20,000 bases of DNA, from contig JABUQX010014982.1 of NCBI GenBank assembly GCA_015478945.1, forward strand, positions 1 to 20,000, written 5' to 3'. Below are positions 1 through 11,800 of this stretch, in pieces; position 1 is the stretch's first letter, and each line of letters opens with the position of its first letter. Origin of the DNA: Trachelipus rathkii (Eukaryota > Arthropoda > Malacostraca > Isopoda > Trachelipodidae). Position numbers and translations under genes: made by a program. The notes under the pieces were generated by a model. That model saw only the letters and a program-made list of their open reading frames with translations, was not told where the DNA came from and did not search any database.

Positions 1-255
1 TATTCCTTTAAGAATAGTTTTAAAGTTGATCCTCATACCACCAAAAATAGCAGTAAAGATTCATTGAGTTTTAAAAAAATAGGTCCCCTAGTTTTCTTTA
101 TATATTGCTTTATTTATATTTGCTTAAAATTTATGAATCTGAAAAAAAATATCCGTTTCCTCAAATTAAAGAAGAATAAAAAGAGTAAAAGGAAAGAAAA
201 TGGAATGAATTAATACACTGAAGCACCTATTAAATGTTTGTCTAAAAACAAAAAA

Positions 256-379
256 ATATATATATATATATAGTATTATATATATTATATATATAATATA
301 TATAATATATATAACTATATATATATTACATAATATAGAATATCATATATATATAGTATATATATATATATATAATATA
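256..379. repeat. Interrupted (TA)n array
   Basis: This stretch is almost pure alternating T and A with occasional phase slips such as TAGTATTATA and ATAATATA. It is self-complementary and can extrude as a cruciform. The flanking DNA (1-255 and 380-900) shows no recognisable gene or element. Confidence 0.95.
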
Positions 380-922
380 GCTGAGCATTGCATGTAAAAC
401 TATCACTCCGGTACAGGACTGTTCCCTTACAACACGCGTTTTTCGAAATTATATAGATTCGCATTCATTTTAATCTCAATTCAACAATTTGATCTTGTTT
501 TCATTTAAAAAATTTCTGAGTCCAGTAGTTGAAATAAAAGGGTTTGAATAGATAGGTAATATTTCCTATGATAAAATATAAAGAGTCTCAGCATAACAGT
601 CGAGTTTTTGAGTTTTTAAGTTTGAATACCCGGGAGTATGGCTTGCAGAAGATGAAACCCTGGCCCTGATAGACCCCAAAGGACCCTGAAGGCTCTCATG
701 ATAGTAGAATCCCATTCCATCGAGGGCACTGTAAGTCTAGAAGCATGTCGAATACCGAAGAGTCTCGTTTATCCCCATCTGCGGATCTGGATACTCTATA
801 TGTTGCATGTTTTAAGACCTGTCCGCACGGCGCACAGGCACTTGTTTTAATATATTTTCTGTTTGTTCGTTCTCATTTGTGAGTTTTAGCAAAAGGAAAG
901 ACAACAGTTGAGGTTTAGCTGA

Positions 923-979
923 TATAAAAGCCGAAGGACGAGCCATTCAGATAGATCAAGAGAGAAGAGAGAGAGAGGA
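923..979 (+). promoter_or_regulatory. Candidate TATA/initiator core promoter, possibly an LTR relic
   Basis: TATAAAAG at 923-930 is followed 26 nt downstream (T to A) by ATTCAGAT around 945-952, which resembles the arthropod TCA initiator. A GA-rich leader with AGAGAGAGAG follows at 960-977. This spacing and purine-rich leader recall the U3/R boundary of arthropod Gypsy-type LTRs. I could not find convincing TG...CA ends, a primer binding site or target duplications, so the LTR reading is only a guess. It could also be chance in AT-rich DNA. Confidence 0.3.
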
Positions 980-1003
980 AATGAGCTAGGATCCCCTGAC
1001 AGT

Positions 1004-1023
1004 ACAGTACGGTACCATACTGT
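1004..1023. repeat. Near-perfect 20-bp palindrome centred on GGTACC
   Basis: The sequence has ACAGTA and TACTGT as outer arms around a GGTACC core, with one mismatched pair between them. The base outside each arm (T and A) also pairs. It lies about 70 nt downstream of the candidate initiator. The function is unknown. Confidence 0.6.
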
Positions 1024-1099
1024 ATACAAGTTGTTGTTTTTTACTCTAAACATTCATTTAACATTTTTATACCTATGTATAAAATTTAATCTTTTTCTA

Positions 1100-1306
1100 A
1101 TATATATATATTTATGTAATATAATACAATATATTACATAGTAATTTACATATATATATTAACTATATAAAATATATATATACTATAATATATATATATA
1201 TATATATATAATAATATCTATATATATATTAATATATATACTATATATATTTATATATATATATATATATATACTTATAATATATTATTATATAATATTA
1301 TATATT
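1100..1306. repeat. Interrupted (TA)n array
   Basis: About 200 bp of alternating TA with frequent single-base slips (TAATA, CTATA, TTATA). No unique sequence longer than a few bases is embedded in it. The following stretch to 2123 contains short open frames on both strands (for example at 1439-1702) without any domain I recognise; I see no gene there. Confidence 0.95.
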
Positions 1307-2123
1307 CCATTCACGTATGTCATTTTTTGCGGAAAATGACCTCTACTTAGATCATACAACATTTTTTCTTTAATTTTAGGGAAAGTAACGGATAAGAATC
1401 CTAAATAATTAGCAGCGTTTTATATTTATTTTCTTATTTTGTTATTAAAAAATCGAACTGATTTCTTCCTCCATTCTGCGGAAAAGCCAAAAGAATTCAT
1501 AAAGATGAATTTGGAAGTATGTTTTAGTATAGCTAGCTCTTCTAAAAAGATGGCAACAGGATGTGGACTCCGCAAGCCGTCTTGTAGAGAAGGAGGTATA
1601 GGCACATTGAAAGGGGCAGAAGGAGAGAAATTTAATAAGCAATTTTTAAATTTGGGAGAAAAGGAGCTGCAAACTGGTTACATTTCCGCCTTTAAATACT
1701 GATTAAGGTATTATAATAATAACACCAATCTTCCGTCTGCACGACCACTCGTCATTCAGGCAGAATCCAAGTTCGCGCGACCAAGCTAATCAAAGTTCCC
1801 TAGTCCATGGCGCTCCGTAAAAGATACTCGCGACTATCATCTATAATAAATCTTACGCGTTCCCGCATGAGAAAACAGCGCAATCGAGAGGAATAAGTCG
1901 GAGACCCCTCCAAAGCTAGTTCCGATTGACCGAGAGACAGTTGTAAGTTTCACTTTCACAGTAATTCTCAACCCTCTTGTGGAAGAGTACTAAAAACGTT
2001 TTAGTCGTGAGATGTGGTGCAAGTCGTGTTCGTGAGTGTATGAAATTGATGTTGAGCATCATTTTTATGTACTACATCGACACATACCTTGACAATATCA
2101 TCATTGATCACTCATACCGTTCT

Positions 2124-2202
2124 CTATATACTATACTATATATATATATAATATAGATAGCGATATTATATACTATATTATATATATATATACTATATCT
2201 AT
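2124..2202. repeat. Short interrupted (TA)n array
   Basis: Alternating TA tract with insertions such as GATAGCGATA near 2157. It is the third such array in the first 2.3 kb. It is followed by a long AT-rich region to 6285 in which I recognise no protein-coding gene or RNA gene. Confidence 0.9.
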
Positions 2203-3668
2203 GAACCTACCGGTCCAGGTTAGGCCAAATTAGAAATATGAGATTCCTTGTAGATATTTTAACATGTAATTTTGTGTACAATTTCAACCCTTTGAGCATT
2301 AAGGATGGAAGACCAATTTGAGCTTTTCATGACTTATTTCTAGCTTTGTTTGATTCCATTGAATATTTTTCCTTATCCATAATATTACCAAAATTAGGCC
2401 AATGTTTCAAAAGTTCTGACTGGCAGATATGTTCGGGGCAGACATCAAAATTCACACTTGGGTCACCTGATTTGTCCAACGAACCTTAGGAGAGCTTATG
2501 AGGTTGGGGCTCGAATAAAGGATTCGGTAGGGTTAGCTACTTATCAGTCGACCAGGTAGTGGTGAGTGACAGCCAAAAGGAGATCACAGAACGGAAAAGC
2601 ATAGCCGATGACGGTAATTACGAAAGAATAAATTTCATGGATTTGGTGTACCAATTGCTTTATATTTAGTTGCTTTTATAGTCTAGATTAGGTAATATAT
2701 TGCACGTTGATTAGATTCTTTAGGTCCTGTAAACACCTTTTCTCTAGTATATAAATCTTATTTGAGTTTTGCTCTCATTTCAAGCCACTCTGACAGTCGT
2801 ATGAGAGGGGGCGATAGAAGCAATGGAGATCGGGGAAAAAGGGTGTGGAATACCCTGCCGGAGAAAAAATGCGGAAAGATAATTTGGCGTACAACGCAGT
2901 ACACCTCCATAGCGAACCGCCAAAGAAATATACAAACGACGAGAAGAGCGCAGCCCACCAGACCCTATTGAAACGTTATAGCCATAAGAGAAATACTTCT
3001 GCAAATCTATCAGGCTACTATATTTCTCTAAGCATTTCTGTCTTGGATTACGAATATATAACTATAAATGTATTGCAATTAAAAATGTAATGTTAGAGCT
3101 CTGTCACATGTCCCCCCAGAAACTCAGCGGAAATTTCAAATGATGCTCCTGCCTTGTCACGTACCAGAAAGGAGAAAGTGTGCTAATTAGCCTTAGTTTA
3201 TAAGTGTCATTTGAGAAATGCCAAACATTTTCCTAAAAGGTATTCTTCCTTCTTTCGATATGAATTAACGAGTCAAAAGATGCCTCCAGAGAGAATTAGA
3301 GATAAATAGGGAAAATATATAACCTTCTCATCATTTTATTGCAGTATTTCGCTTTTATTTCTAATATCTGTTTAGTTTCCAACCAAAGATTAGGTTCTTC
3401 TAACTATCAGTCCGCATTCGGGAGTCGAAAGTTCGAAAGTTGGGGCGAAATGAAAATATTTCGAGATAAGAACTAGTCAGAATCAGAAACGAAGGAAAGT
3501 TAATCGTATTGGGTTGGAGAATAGCTTCAGTAGATAATCAACACATAGTTTCTGTTCAGTAGTGTTAGTTTATTTTGCTTTATATATGATTTAGATGACT
3601 ATTCAAACAGCAATTCGATGTTAGAAATTTTAACAGTTGGGTTGATAGCGAATAGTTCAGTAATTGTG

Positions 3669-3703
3669 TTCATATCTTTGTTCATATTTTTGTTCATATT
3701 TTG
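3669..3703. repeat. Three-copy 12-bp tandem repeat
   Basis: TTCATATCTTTG, TTCATATTTTTG and TTCATATTTTG follow one another, then a partial TTC. The units differ by one substitution and one deleted T, as expected for a small minisatellite made by slippage. Confidence 0.8.
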
Positions 3704-4968
3704 TTCTAAGGTATATTTTAAGAATGTACTTACGATAATGAATATGGGTGGTCGCGTAACATTTTTTTCTTGCGGACTATGAGCAAATACGAAAATTTAT
3801 TGCTAATATTCTAAACAAGTTTCAGAGACAATATAGGAGTGGCAAGAGCAAGTGCGAAGGACAGGGTCTCTCAGTCCATAATCTCTTCGACCATTATAGG
3901 AGATAAGAAGTAAGAAGACGAGAAACCCAACATAGTGACGCTGAAAGTTCTTTCCTTGTTGAAATAAGCAGACTTAAAGAGAAGGTGGGCTTTGGAAGTT
4001 GTGAGCCTTATTCATCAACGTAGTTTGGATGCTTGCTGAGACAAAATCCACGAAAAATAGATGAAAAGAACCAAAGCTAAAAATGAAATTTAAGTTAGCA
4101 CGATATACAATCTAGTTCAATGAAATTAGGCTAGCCTATTAATTTATTCTTTTCACTTCTATTTTCTTTATAAAATATATCATTCAAAAAAGGTAAGGTA
4201 GACATTATAAAGCAATATTTTGTATTTATATTTTAAAACCATAGTCATTTTTATTTTCTGAATTTGCTAAAAAAAAATGGATTTTTCTCTTTAATGAAAT
4301 GGCCATCCTAAGGATGATGAATATTGCAGGTACTCTAAACTAAAATAAAAATAAAACTAAACAGAGAAGGGTCTATAATATAAGTAAATAGCAAACTATG
4401 AGGGGTAATAATAAATAATAAAAGTATTTATCAAACAATAAAAATCAGACTTGCAATAACCGGTGGTAGATGTTGGTGGATGGTAGGCTGAACCATTAAT
4501 TGATGTGGACACACCCAATGCATTAATAGGTAGTGTCATTGATGTGCAAATTCAGACACAGGACACGTCTGCCATTGTCGGCTACTTATACAATATATTG
4601 AACAGAAACTTTATGCATGCTGAGATATTACTTCAATGATAGTTAACCGACATAGGCAATTGCACATTGTAAACCGGGATTAAAAAATATTAAGAGTTCC
4701 AAAAATCTTCTTAAGCATAAATATGCAGGCCTGTTTTTGATAGCTATTTAACTGGAATATTTGATGGGTTAGTCCAGAAGAAAAAGTGACTATTTTGTGA
4801 GATGATGCCCATCTACTTCATTAGTTTGTCTCATGATATTTTAACACATTTAAAATTTTATAATAGATTACCTCTCAAATATGTTTTTGTGGTTTGATGT
4901 TTGTTGAGTGACAATTATAAAACTCAATCCATGGATATCTGAGGGATTGAAACCATAAAAGCTGCAAG

Positions 4969-4984
4969 CACACACACACACACA
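4969..4984. repeat. (CA)8 microsatellite
   Basis: Eight uninterrupted CA units followed by an A-rich stretch. This is one of the few non-AT microsatellites in the window. Confidence 0.9.
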
Positions 4985-6285
4985 AAAATATAGTTTCATT
5001 ATTAAAGGTGAAGAAATTTCCAGTACTAAATCATTAAAAAGACCAACAAACCTCCTCACACCAAGGACTCAAGAAAAACAAAATATGACAAAAAATGAAT
5101 GATGACATTTTCTGACATTTAGGGACTGGTTAATTATTATTATTAAAAAAAAAAAATTGTTCATAATTTATATTATTTATATAAATTTTATTTAAAGCAA
5201 TGCTCGGTGTTCCATCATGGAGTTACTGCAACTATCAACGCTCTACAGATCCATGAATATCATAAAGAAACATTGTTCAGTACTCTATTGCCTTTATTCA
5301 CTAAGGTTTGCCCTTTCAACTGCAAACCACACAATTAAAATAACATGAAATAGACAATTTTATCAGAAAAATTAAAGTTGCGAAAAAAGAATGAACACGC
5401 TATCACAGAAGGATAGCTATTAATATACTTAGAATGCTGAGACACTGCATACAATACTATTCATAGTTATGGGAATGTAGAATTTGTCTCAAAAATTATT
5501 TTCTTTGAACAAAAAAAAATCAGAAATAATAACCAAAGCTTTTATTTTAGATTTAGGTTTAAAACTTTTTTATCCTTCTAGCAACACTATACCCTAATAG
5601 GCATAAGGCTGGTCAGGCTTACATATTTTGAAACTCAAAATCTTAAAGAATGGCCTTAATTAATCAAGAGTGGTAACTTGTCTCATATTTTTTTATTTTG
5701 TAAAATATTTTTGAGACAATGAGGTCCATAGGGAGTACTTTGAAGTCAAAAGTTTTTGAAACAATTATTATTCCAAGCAAAATTTCTAGTATATTTTCAT
5801 TACTTCTATATCCATTTACTATTAAATCATTTAAGGCAAATATATATTTTTAAAAGTTTTATGAAGACTTAAGCTTTAAACTGTTTGAATTTATAGTTCC
5901 ATGAAAATGGATTTAATTGTATGATAAAAGTTGGGTCAATAATAGAAATCTAGTATTAATAGAGGGCTAACCTAATATTTACATGAAAAAAGGAACATTA
6001 TATGGCAATTTCGAACTTGAAAACTGAAGTATTTCATAAATAGCAGAAAGACAAGCAGATGGGGTAAAGCAGGAGAGAAAAAAAAAGATAAAGTAATAAA
6101 AGGAGGAAGGGGATGGGAATGGGGAAACTCAAAATTAATGTTCCGCAAGGCAAATTTACTCACATTCTTTCCCTTATGTAACTTGATCCAAACCCAATGA
6201 TAATGACTTTCTACCCAATCACCTTCACCCAAGCTTCCTCAACTCATTTCTTATCTTTTACATCAAAAGTAATATATACATTAAA

Positions 6286-6385
<100 letters not shown>

Positions 6386-6394
6386 GAAACTTAC

Positions 6395-6479
6395 TAGAAA
6401 CTTTAATTTTCTTGACACTTTTGTTAGAATTATTCTGTATGTGAACATTAACTGCAACAGTTTCTCCATGGTGATACAA
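6395..6479 (-). CDS. krz: Beta-arrestin (kurtz-like), internal exon B, start of C-domain
   Basis: This 85-nt exon encodes 28 complete codons beginning [13 protein letters not shown] and ending VKKIKVS, plus the first base (A) of the next codon. Arrestins are cytosolic scaffolds that bind phosphorylated G-protein-coupled receptors, block G-protein coupling and recruit endocytic and kinase partners. The YHHGE and NNSNK segments and the KKIK lysines are diagnostic. From memory of the family, it aligns gap-free to human ARRB1 residues 207-234, and the last lysine of KKIK corresponds to the inositol-phosphate-contacting Lys232. The acceptor is TTTTTTAG at 6487-6480 and the donor is GTAAGT at 6394-6389. 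It joins exon A in phase 0, completing the DKE-LYHHGE junction. There is no stop or frameshift. HLEASLDKE in exon A favours the non-visual beta type over visual arrestin. The symbol follows the Drosophila gene kurtz. Confidence 0.93.
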
Positions 6480-6502
6480 CTAAAAAACAAAGAGATTAAT
6501 AT
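6480..6502 (-). other. Exon B 3' splice site with polypyrimidine tract and branch-like TTAAT
   Basis: Read on the minus strand, a pyrimidine run (TCTCTTTGTTTTTTAG) leads directly into the TTG codon of exon B. A TATTAAT sequence about 15-20 nt upstream fits a branch point. The strength of this site supports the exon call independently of the protein match. Confidence 0.8.
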
Positions 6503-6597
6503 ATGTTGCAAAAGAATATATACAAATTAATATTCTACAAGAATTTTAACTTTAACAATAATATACACTATATAATTAATGTAAATAAATTTAATTC

Positions 6598-6600
<3 letters not shown>

Positions 6601-6652
<52 letters not shown>

Positions 6653-6768
6653 ATTTTTATATATCTAATATATATATATATTATACTATAATATATTATA
6701 TATACTATATATATATCAATATAAGATATATTAACTATATGTATATATATATATATATACCGATCGGC

Positions 6769-6812
<44 letters not shown>
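6601..6812. repeat. (TA)n array interrupted by a CCGATCGGCC-like island
   Basis: Long pure TA runs at 6601-6640 and 6779-6812 flank more irregular TA sequence. A GC-rich palindrome-like island (CCGATCGG, about 6760-6767) is embedded in it. The array ends where copy 1 of the retrotransposon seems to begin. Confidence 0.95.
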
Positions 6813-6815
<3 letters not shown>

Positions 6816-6829
6816 ATTCAGTGGAACTT

Positions 6830-8069
6830 GAGTGCCATCTAGTGCGATTAGTGTGGCTTGATGTCAGCGTCGAATCAATGAGGAGAGTTTGTAGAGGATT
6901 TATATGACGTGAGTAATGTAGTGTGGCCTGATGAGGGGTGTGTGTAACGACGACGTGTTATTATAGTAAAAGACGCTCCCCACGCAAGTCGGTAGTTATC
7001 TTTAATCCCGATGACCGAGGACAGTCCTTAGTGTGAAGTTATGTTAGAATGGTGAGCAGCTGGAACAAGTGTCTGCAGTTTAAATATTTAGGTATGTGTT
7101 GGATGAGAGGGAAACGGAGATGATGCAAGAGTGTAGTAGGAAAGTGTGAATGGCAGGAAGGTTGCTGGTGCAATTAAAGTAAAGGGACTGTAAAGGACCT
7201 AAGTCTTAAGTGCGCTAGGGCTTACATGAAGGGTATTTGTTGTTACCCTTTGTGTTATTGATAGTAGCGAGACTATAGTCTAGAATAAGAAGTATAGAAT
7301 CTAAAGTTCAATGTTTCCAGATGGACAATCTTAGGGGCATGCTAGGTGTGGGAAGAAGAATTGACTAAATGAGGAATGAACGTATTTAGAAGAGTTGTGT
7401 GGTGTGAAGAAAGGGACTGTGAGAAATAAGAGGAGAGAGTGAGAAGTTATATATTGTGAATGGTTTTGATGATCCATCGCTAGATCAAGTTTTGAATGAT
7501 AGGCTAGGTGCGAGCTTGTAGGATTAAATCGAGAGAAGTGTAGTAAATAGGATGTTGCAGCGTAGTTTGGGAACCGAACCGTTGTGGAGACCGAACGAAA
7601 AAGTGGTGTTGAGTCGGCTTGAACGAATGTCTCGAAGGAGAGAAAAATGTTGAGTTTTGGCAGACGAGTCCACGACGAGAATAAAGGTGACATAATGAGG
7701 CGTTGATAAGTGAATGGAGGATATGTGTAAAGAGGCTCAGAGACGCGAGGTGTTATATATTACGGACGCAAAGCGTTCGCGAGTGATAATAATTCTCTCG
7801 CATCGAAGAGCCATGTTCTACCAGAGATATAATATAAGAGAGAGAAGATACTGGATGAAGATTGATTCTATTGGCGATCGCACTTGATTTTCTGTCTGTG
7901 ACGAGTTCCCACTAATTAATGGTACAGAGGGGGAGGTAAGGCTGGGCTTTCTCTTCGACTTTTGTCATTCTTCTTAATACTGCTTTTCTTTTCGCGATGT
8001 TTATTATTCAACGCACCTCACCCCCAGTTCTTGGGGACAAAGAGGTAGCATAAAGAAAGAAAGATAATA
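6830..8069 (+). mobile_element. Non-LTR retrotransposon copy 1: 5'-truncated 3' fragment
   Basis: This fragment covers the end of the reverse-transcriptase ORF and the 3' UTR. The frame starting at 7076 reads QFKYLG, and QMDNLRGMLG lies at 7318-7347; both are hallmark stretches of the region after the RT core in this family. Copy 2 has the same segment at 12090-12560. For example, 20 bases at 7201-7220 match 12101-12120 with one difference. The shared 3' UTR includes an ACTAATTAATGGTA-like stretch (about 7911-7923) and AGGTAAGGCTGGGC (about 7935), and ends in AAAGAAAGAAAG (about 8054-8064) then ATAATAATAA. The coding part is full of frameshifts and stops and is not functional. The 5' border between 6830 and about 7020 is uncertain, and 7720-7880 differs strongly from copy 2. 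Confidence 0.85.
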
Positions 8070-8082
8070 ATAATTTTAGGGT

Positions 8083-8110
8083 AGGCAGAGTAGGCAAAGC
8101 CTACTTGCCT
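8083..8110. repeat. Imperfect hairpin just after the tail of copy 1
   Basis: AGGCAGAGTAGGC, an AAA loop and GCCTACTTGCCT form a stem of 12-13 bp with one bulged base; the inner GTAGGC/GCCTAC part is perfect. It lies 14 bp beyond the retrotransposon tail. It may belong to a separate small element or be chance. Confidence 0.6.
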
Positions 8111-8142
8111 TTAGTGAACCCCCAAAAACATTAAAAAAGTCA

Positions 8143-8340
8143 TTATATATATAATATATATTATATATATATATAGTATTATATATATATATATATATAT
8201 ACTAACTTCGGGCTAGTACTAATAAAGTGACTATAGTCTCGGTATTAAATATGCGAGTATAGGTAATGGCGACCCCGCAGCTATTCTTGATGATATATAT
8301 ATATATATCATATATATATATAGTATATATATATATATAG
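8143..8340. repeat. Two (TA)n arrays flanking 90 bp of unique sequence
   Basis: Interrupted TA tracts occupy about 8143-8200 and 8290-8340. The intervening bases (about 8201-8289) are of ordinary composition and match nothing I recognise. The pair separates copy 1 from the unassigned DNA upstream of copy 2. Confidence 0.93.
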
Positions 8341-8740
8341 AGGGAGAGAAACACGCATCACTCGAAGCGTGAAAATTACACTCCCATTTTAATGGTGCGT
8401 CTTTCTCTTTTGCGTTCCATATTCTTTACCATATCCTCCCTTCAGTCCGCACATATTACTTTGGACCCTGTACATTTATCCACAGTATCCATTATTTACC
8501 CAACAAAAAAACTTTTAAAAGGTAACATCCCCCTCTTCTAGATAACATTGTACCGGACATCCCTACTACTCATATCCCTGTGTGTGGGGGAGAAAAGAAT
8601 TGCCAGGTGCGCTGATAAGAATCGTATGTACGTATGATATAGTCGGCGCTAGCGCAATGACAACGGTGGATATAGTTCGGGTAGGGAAGGCATAAGGCAT
8701 GTACCTCCACCACCATATCCTACATATATATATATGACTC
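8341..8740. other. Unassigned DNA upstream of copy 2, with an inverted repeat
   Basis: About 400 bp without an open frame worth noting. The 13-bp segments AGAGAAACACGCA (8345-8357) and TGCGTCTTTCTCT (8396-8408) are inverted copies with one mismatch, which could be a small hairpin element or the end of a terminal inverted repeat. The region may include the 5' UTR of copy 2, but I cannot place its boundary. Confidence 0.5.
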
Positions 8741-8834
8741 ACGCACTCGCGTTCATGGAAACTTCCTCGGAGTGTCGGATCGCCGTAAAACGGTCGTGTG
8801 AGATTCTTTTCTGAGACGTATTTTCACTGAGAAT

Positions 8835-11800
8835 GGTGAATATTAGTTAGCAAGCTGGAATGTCAAATGGAGGAATAAATGTTGAGCGAGAAGAGGAAGA
8901 GAAAAGGTGATGGATGTATTTAGAACGGGAAAATTTGATTTGCTCGCTGTGAATGTAAATAAAAATGAGCACAGTGTGGTGAACTAGAAGATCGAGCGCT
9001 CGCACCAGTGAAGTGTGAGTTTTGAAACCACAAAATGGAGTCTTCCGATTGCTACATTAAATGTTGGAAGGATGAGAGAAAAGGAGGAGGAGATAGAGTT
9101 GTATTTTTGATGAGTGACTTGTGGTAAGAGCTATGGTAGGGAGTGGTTTGTGTGGGTGAGTAGTAGAATTCTATATGTTATAATTTAAGTTTGAAAGGTC
9201 AAGGTATGTGTGGTTATGACAGTATGGTCGGTCCATCTGAGGGAAACGTTGAAGAGTACGATTTTTTTGGGATAGATGTAATGAAATGTGATGCATTGCC
9301 TGTTATAGTAAGGGTTGTAAAGTGATTATTTTTCTGGGGAGTAAACAGTATTAAGGAATTCTTATGCTAATGGTTGATAGTGATTATTGTCGGAGAGAGA
9401 AGAGGGAGTGGTCAGTGAGAGTTGACGCGATATATAATACATATCTTGTCGGTATTTATATTTACAGAAGTTGAGTTATAGAGATGAGGTATATGAGAAA
9501 CAAATAATGTGTGTGTGAGACGAGGATGTTCTTGAGACATAACAGGATACAGCCTCTAATACTCTCAGTCTTTGAGACAACAACAGAGTCCAAGTATTCT
9601 ACTCATCGACGAGTTGGGAGCTCAAGGTGAGAGAGGAGTATCGACAGCTCGCCCCACGCTCACTCTCGCCACTCTCTCTCTGTGCTATGTGTACCATGGA
9701 AGAGGAGAGAGGTATGGGTCGATATTAGTATGTTAGGATGTTAATCAGTGAGGGGTTTAAGGAATGGGATTATCGGATCATTATGTTTGTTTCTAATGTA
9801 ATAACTCTCACACTCAATTAGTGGGTGCTGTATTGGGAGTGGAGGAGATAGGCGATAACGCAGAAGGAAGTGAGTTAACACTCTCAGAAGAGCGTGGAGT
9901 TGAAGTTAACGGTAGAGAGAGTGAGGTGGGATTTACTACGATATATATATATGGTAGTATTATTTTGCACTGTAGTAAACATTTCGTCAGCGCTCAGCAG
10001 ATCCTGTGAAGACCAATGGTTTATGGCAAAACTCAAGAGCACTACGAAGTCTCGCGTATATATATATTCGACAAGCAGAGAGCTCTCGTGCTAGTATACG
10101 TGCAGGGGCAGAGAGATAGCAATTACGTTTTGGAAAGGTTTGTGAGATATTATATTCTAGACATCCATAGGTCTGCAGTTCGCTGTATACGAAGCCATAA
10201 TTATTCTCGCTAAGGAATGAAGACACGCGGCTCGCACTCGCAAACAAGTAAAGAGCGTCATTTTATATATATTCGAAAAAGCATAGATAGTCTGTGGGTT
10301 GAACGAATGTGAGCCATAAGATATCAGCGAAATGATGAAGATACGTGAAGATATGGGAGAGATTAGAATTAGCTATGAGCACTCACCGTCACGAGGAAAA
10401 AAGAAATACTAAAGAGGTCGCCGATACTGACAGTCCACGAGACAAATACTGATGGAGTATATCATCGCACGATCACCACGTGTGGTGGTAGGTCGAGAGG
10501 TGAGAGGTGACCTACCGCCACATCTGTACGGAGGAATAGGAAGCGCGAATATAAAGTGAAAATAAGGGAACCTGCTTAAATAATGAGAATAGGGATGGTG
10601 GTTTTTGTAACTGATGAAATTTGTGTGAGGCGGAAGTATGGAAGAGCACTTCGAAAATCTGCATAATTTTAACAGTAAGAAGAGGTGATAGTGAATGTGT
10701 GTGGGTTTGATGGTGCAAAGAAGGAATAGGTGATTTTGGGGATGAGGTTATTAGCAACGAAGGAGGTAATGGGTAGAGTGAGAAGACTACGAGTGGCTGA
10801 AGAAATAGTGGCAGCAGGCTCACCACGGCAGAGAAGTGTACTTATTAATGAAATTACTGGTGGAAACTGATGGTATCAAAGAACGGAGACCGAGATGGTG
10901 AAATCGAAAGAGAGCGCATAGGAATCTGGGAACGTTTGTGTAATATAAGCGTTTATGGAGGGTATAAAGTTTCCGAAGGAGATTGAAGGAGAGCAGTAAT
11001 AGTACCTCTTATATAAGGGTATAGGGAGATAGGCGGAACTGTAGGAACTATGGAAGAATTAGTTTTGTTGAGTGTTGTAGGGAAGAATATATGTCTGGGT
11101 AATTTTTGGTCGAAAGAGGTGGCGTCGTAGTGCACCGGAAGGACTGATTGGGATGAACCAAGGTGGGCGTTTCTAGGTAGTGGTAGACGGAATGTGTGGT
11201 TATCAAATCTCTTACATTGAAACAAATGATTGAGAAAATGAGGGAGGAAGAAATAAATTGTATTTAGGTTTTATGGATTTGCAACAAAGGCGTATGATAG
11301 GGTTAATAGTGAAGCTCTGGATGCAGGTGTTAGTGATATAATGGTGTGGGTGGTAGGCTTCTGAATATGGATCAAAAGTATGTATGACGATAGTAAGGCG
11401 TGGTAAGAATAAATGGTGTTTTATAATGGTGATTGGTTTACGTATTAATGCGGAAGTGAGGCAAATGGTTGTGTTAATACAGTGTCCTATGGGTTATTCA
11501 ATTTGTATATGGATGGGGGCTATGAGAAGAATAGATTGTTCGCGCTCATATAGGCGCTCTACAGAGAGTGTGTTAGATACGCTAATGATAGGGAAGAAAT
11601 GAAGAGTGAGTGGAGTGACCTTACCTATTATATGCGGATGATTGGTTTTGTGTGAGTGAATCTGAAGAGAGTTTGAGTCTTTGAGAGGAGTTGTAGAGAG
11701 ATTTGGCAGGTGAGTATCACAGGTCCACTGGAGAACGTGGTGTGAGAGTAAACATAGATTAATTGGTTGGAGATTATTATGGTGAATAGAATTACGATGG

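Larger units (their letters stand above)
2203..6285. other. AT-rich region without recognisable genes
   Basis: About 4 kb with only short open frames (under 90 codons), none resembling a known family. The overlapping frames at 2758-3090 come from a less AT-rich patch and lack a domain signature. Homopurine, homopyrimidine and poly(A) runs are frequent. No terminal inverted repeat or long direct repeat stood out by eye. It is most simply read as intron or intergenic DNA, perhaps with old mobile-element remnants too diverged to name. Confidence 0.5.

Noticed and set aside
2758..3090. Overlapping open frames on both strands, one containing WNTLPEK
   Set aside because: WNTLPEK resembles the WNSLPE motif near the end of some retrotransposon proteins, but the surrounding residues do not match and no neighbouring RT sequence exists. 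Open frames on both strands reflect low stop density in a less AT-rich patch.
6840..6880. Possible next arrestin segment (an ADI-like reading on the minus strand)
   Set aside because: The translation around it does not continue as arrestin, it has no splice sites, and it lies on the wrong side of exon B for gene order.
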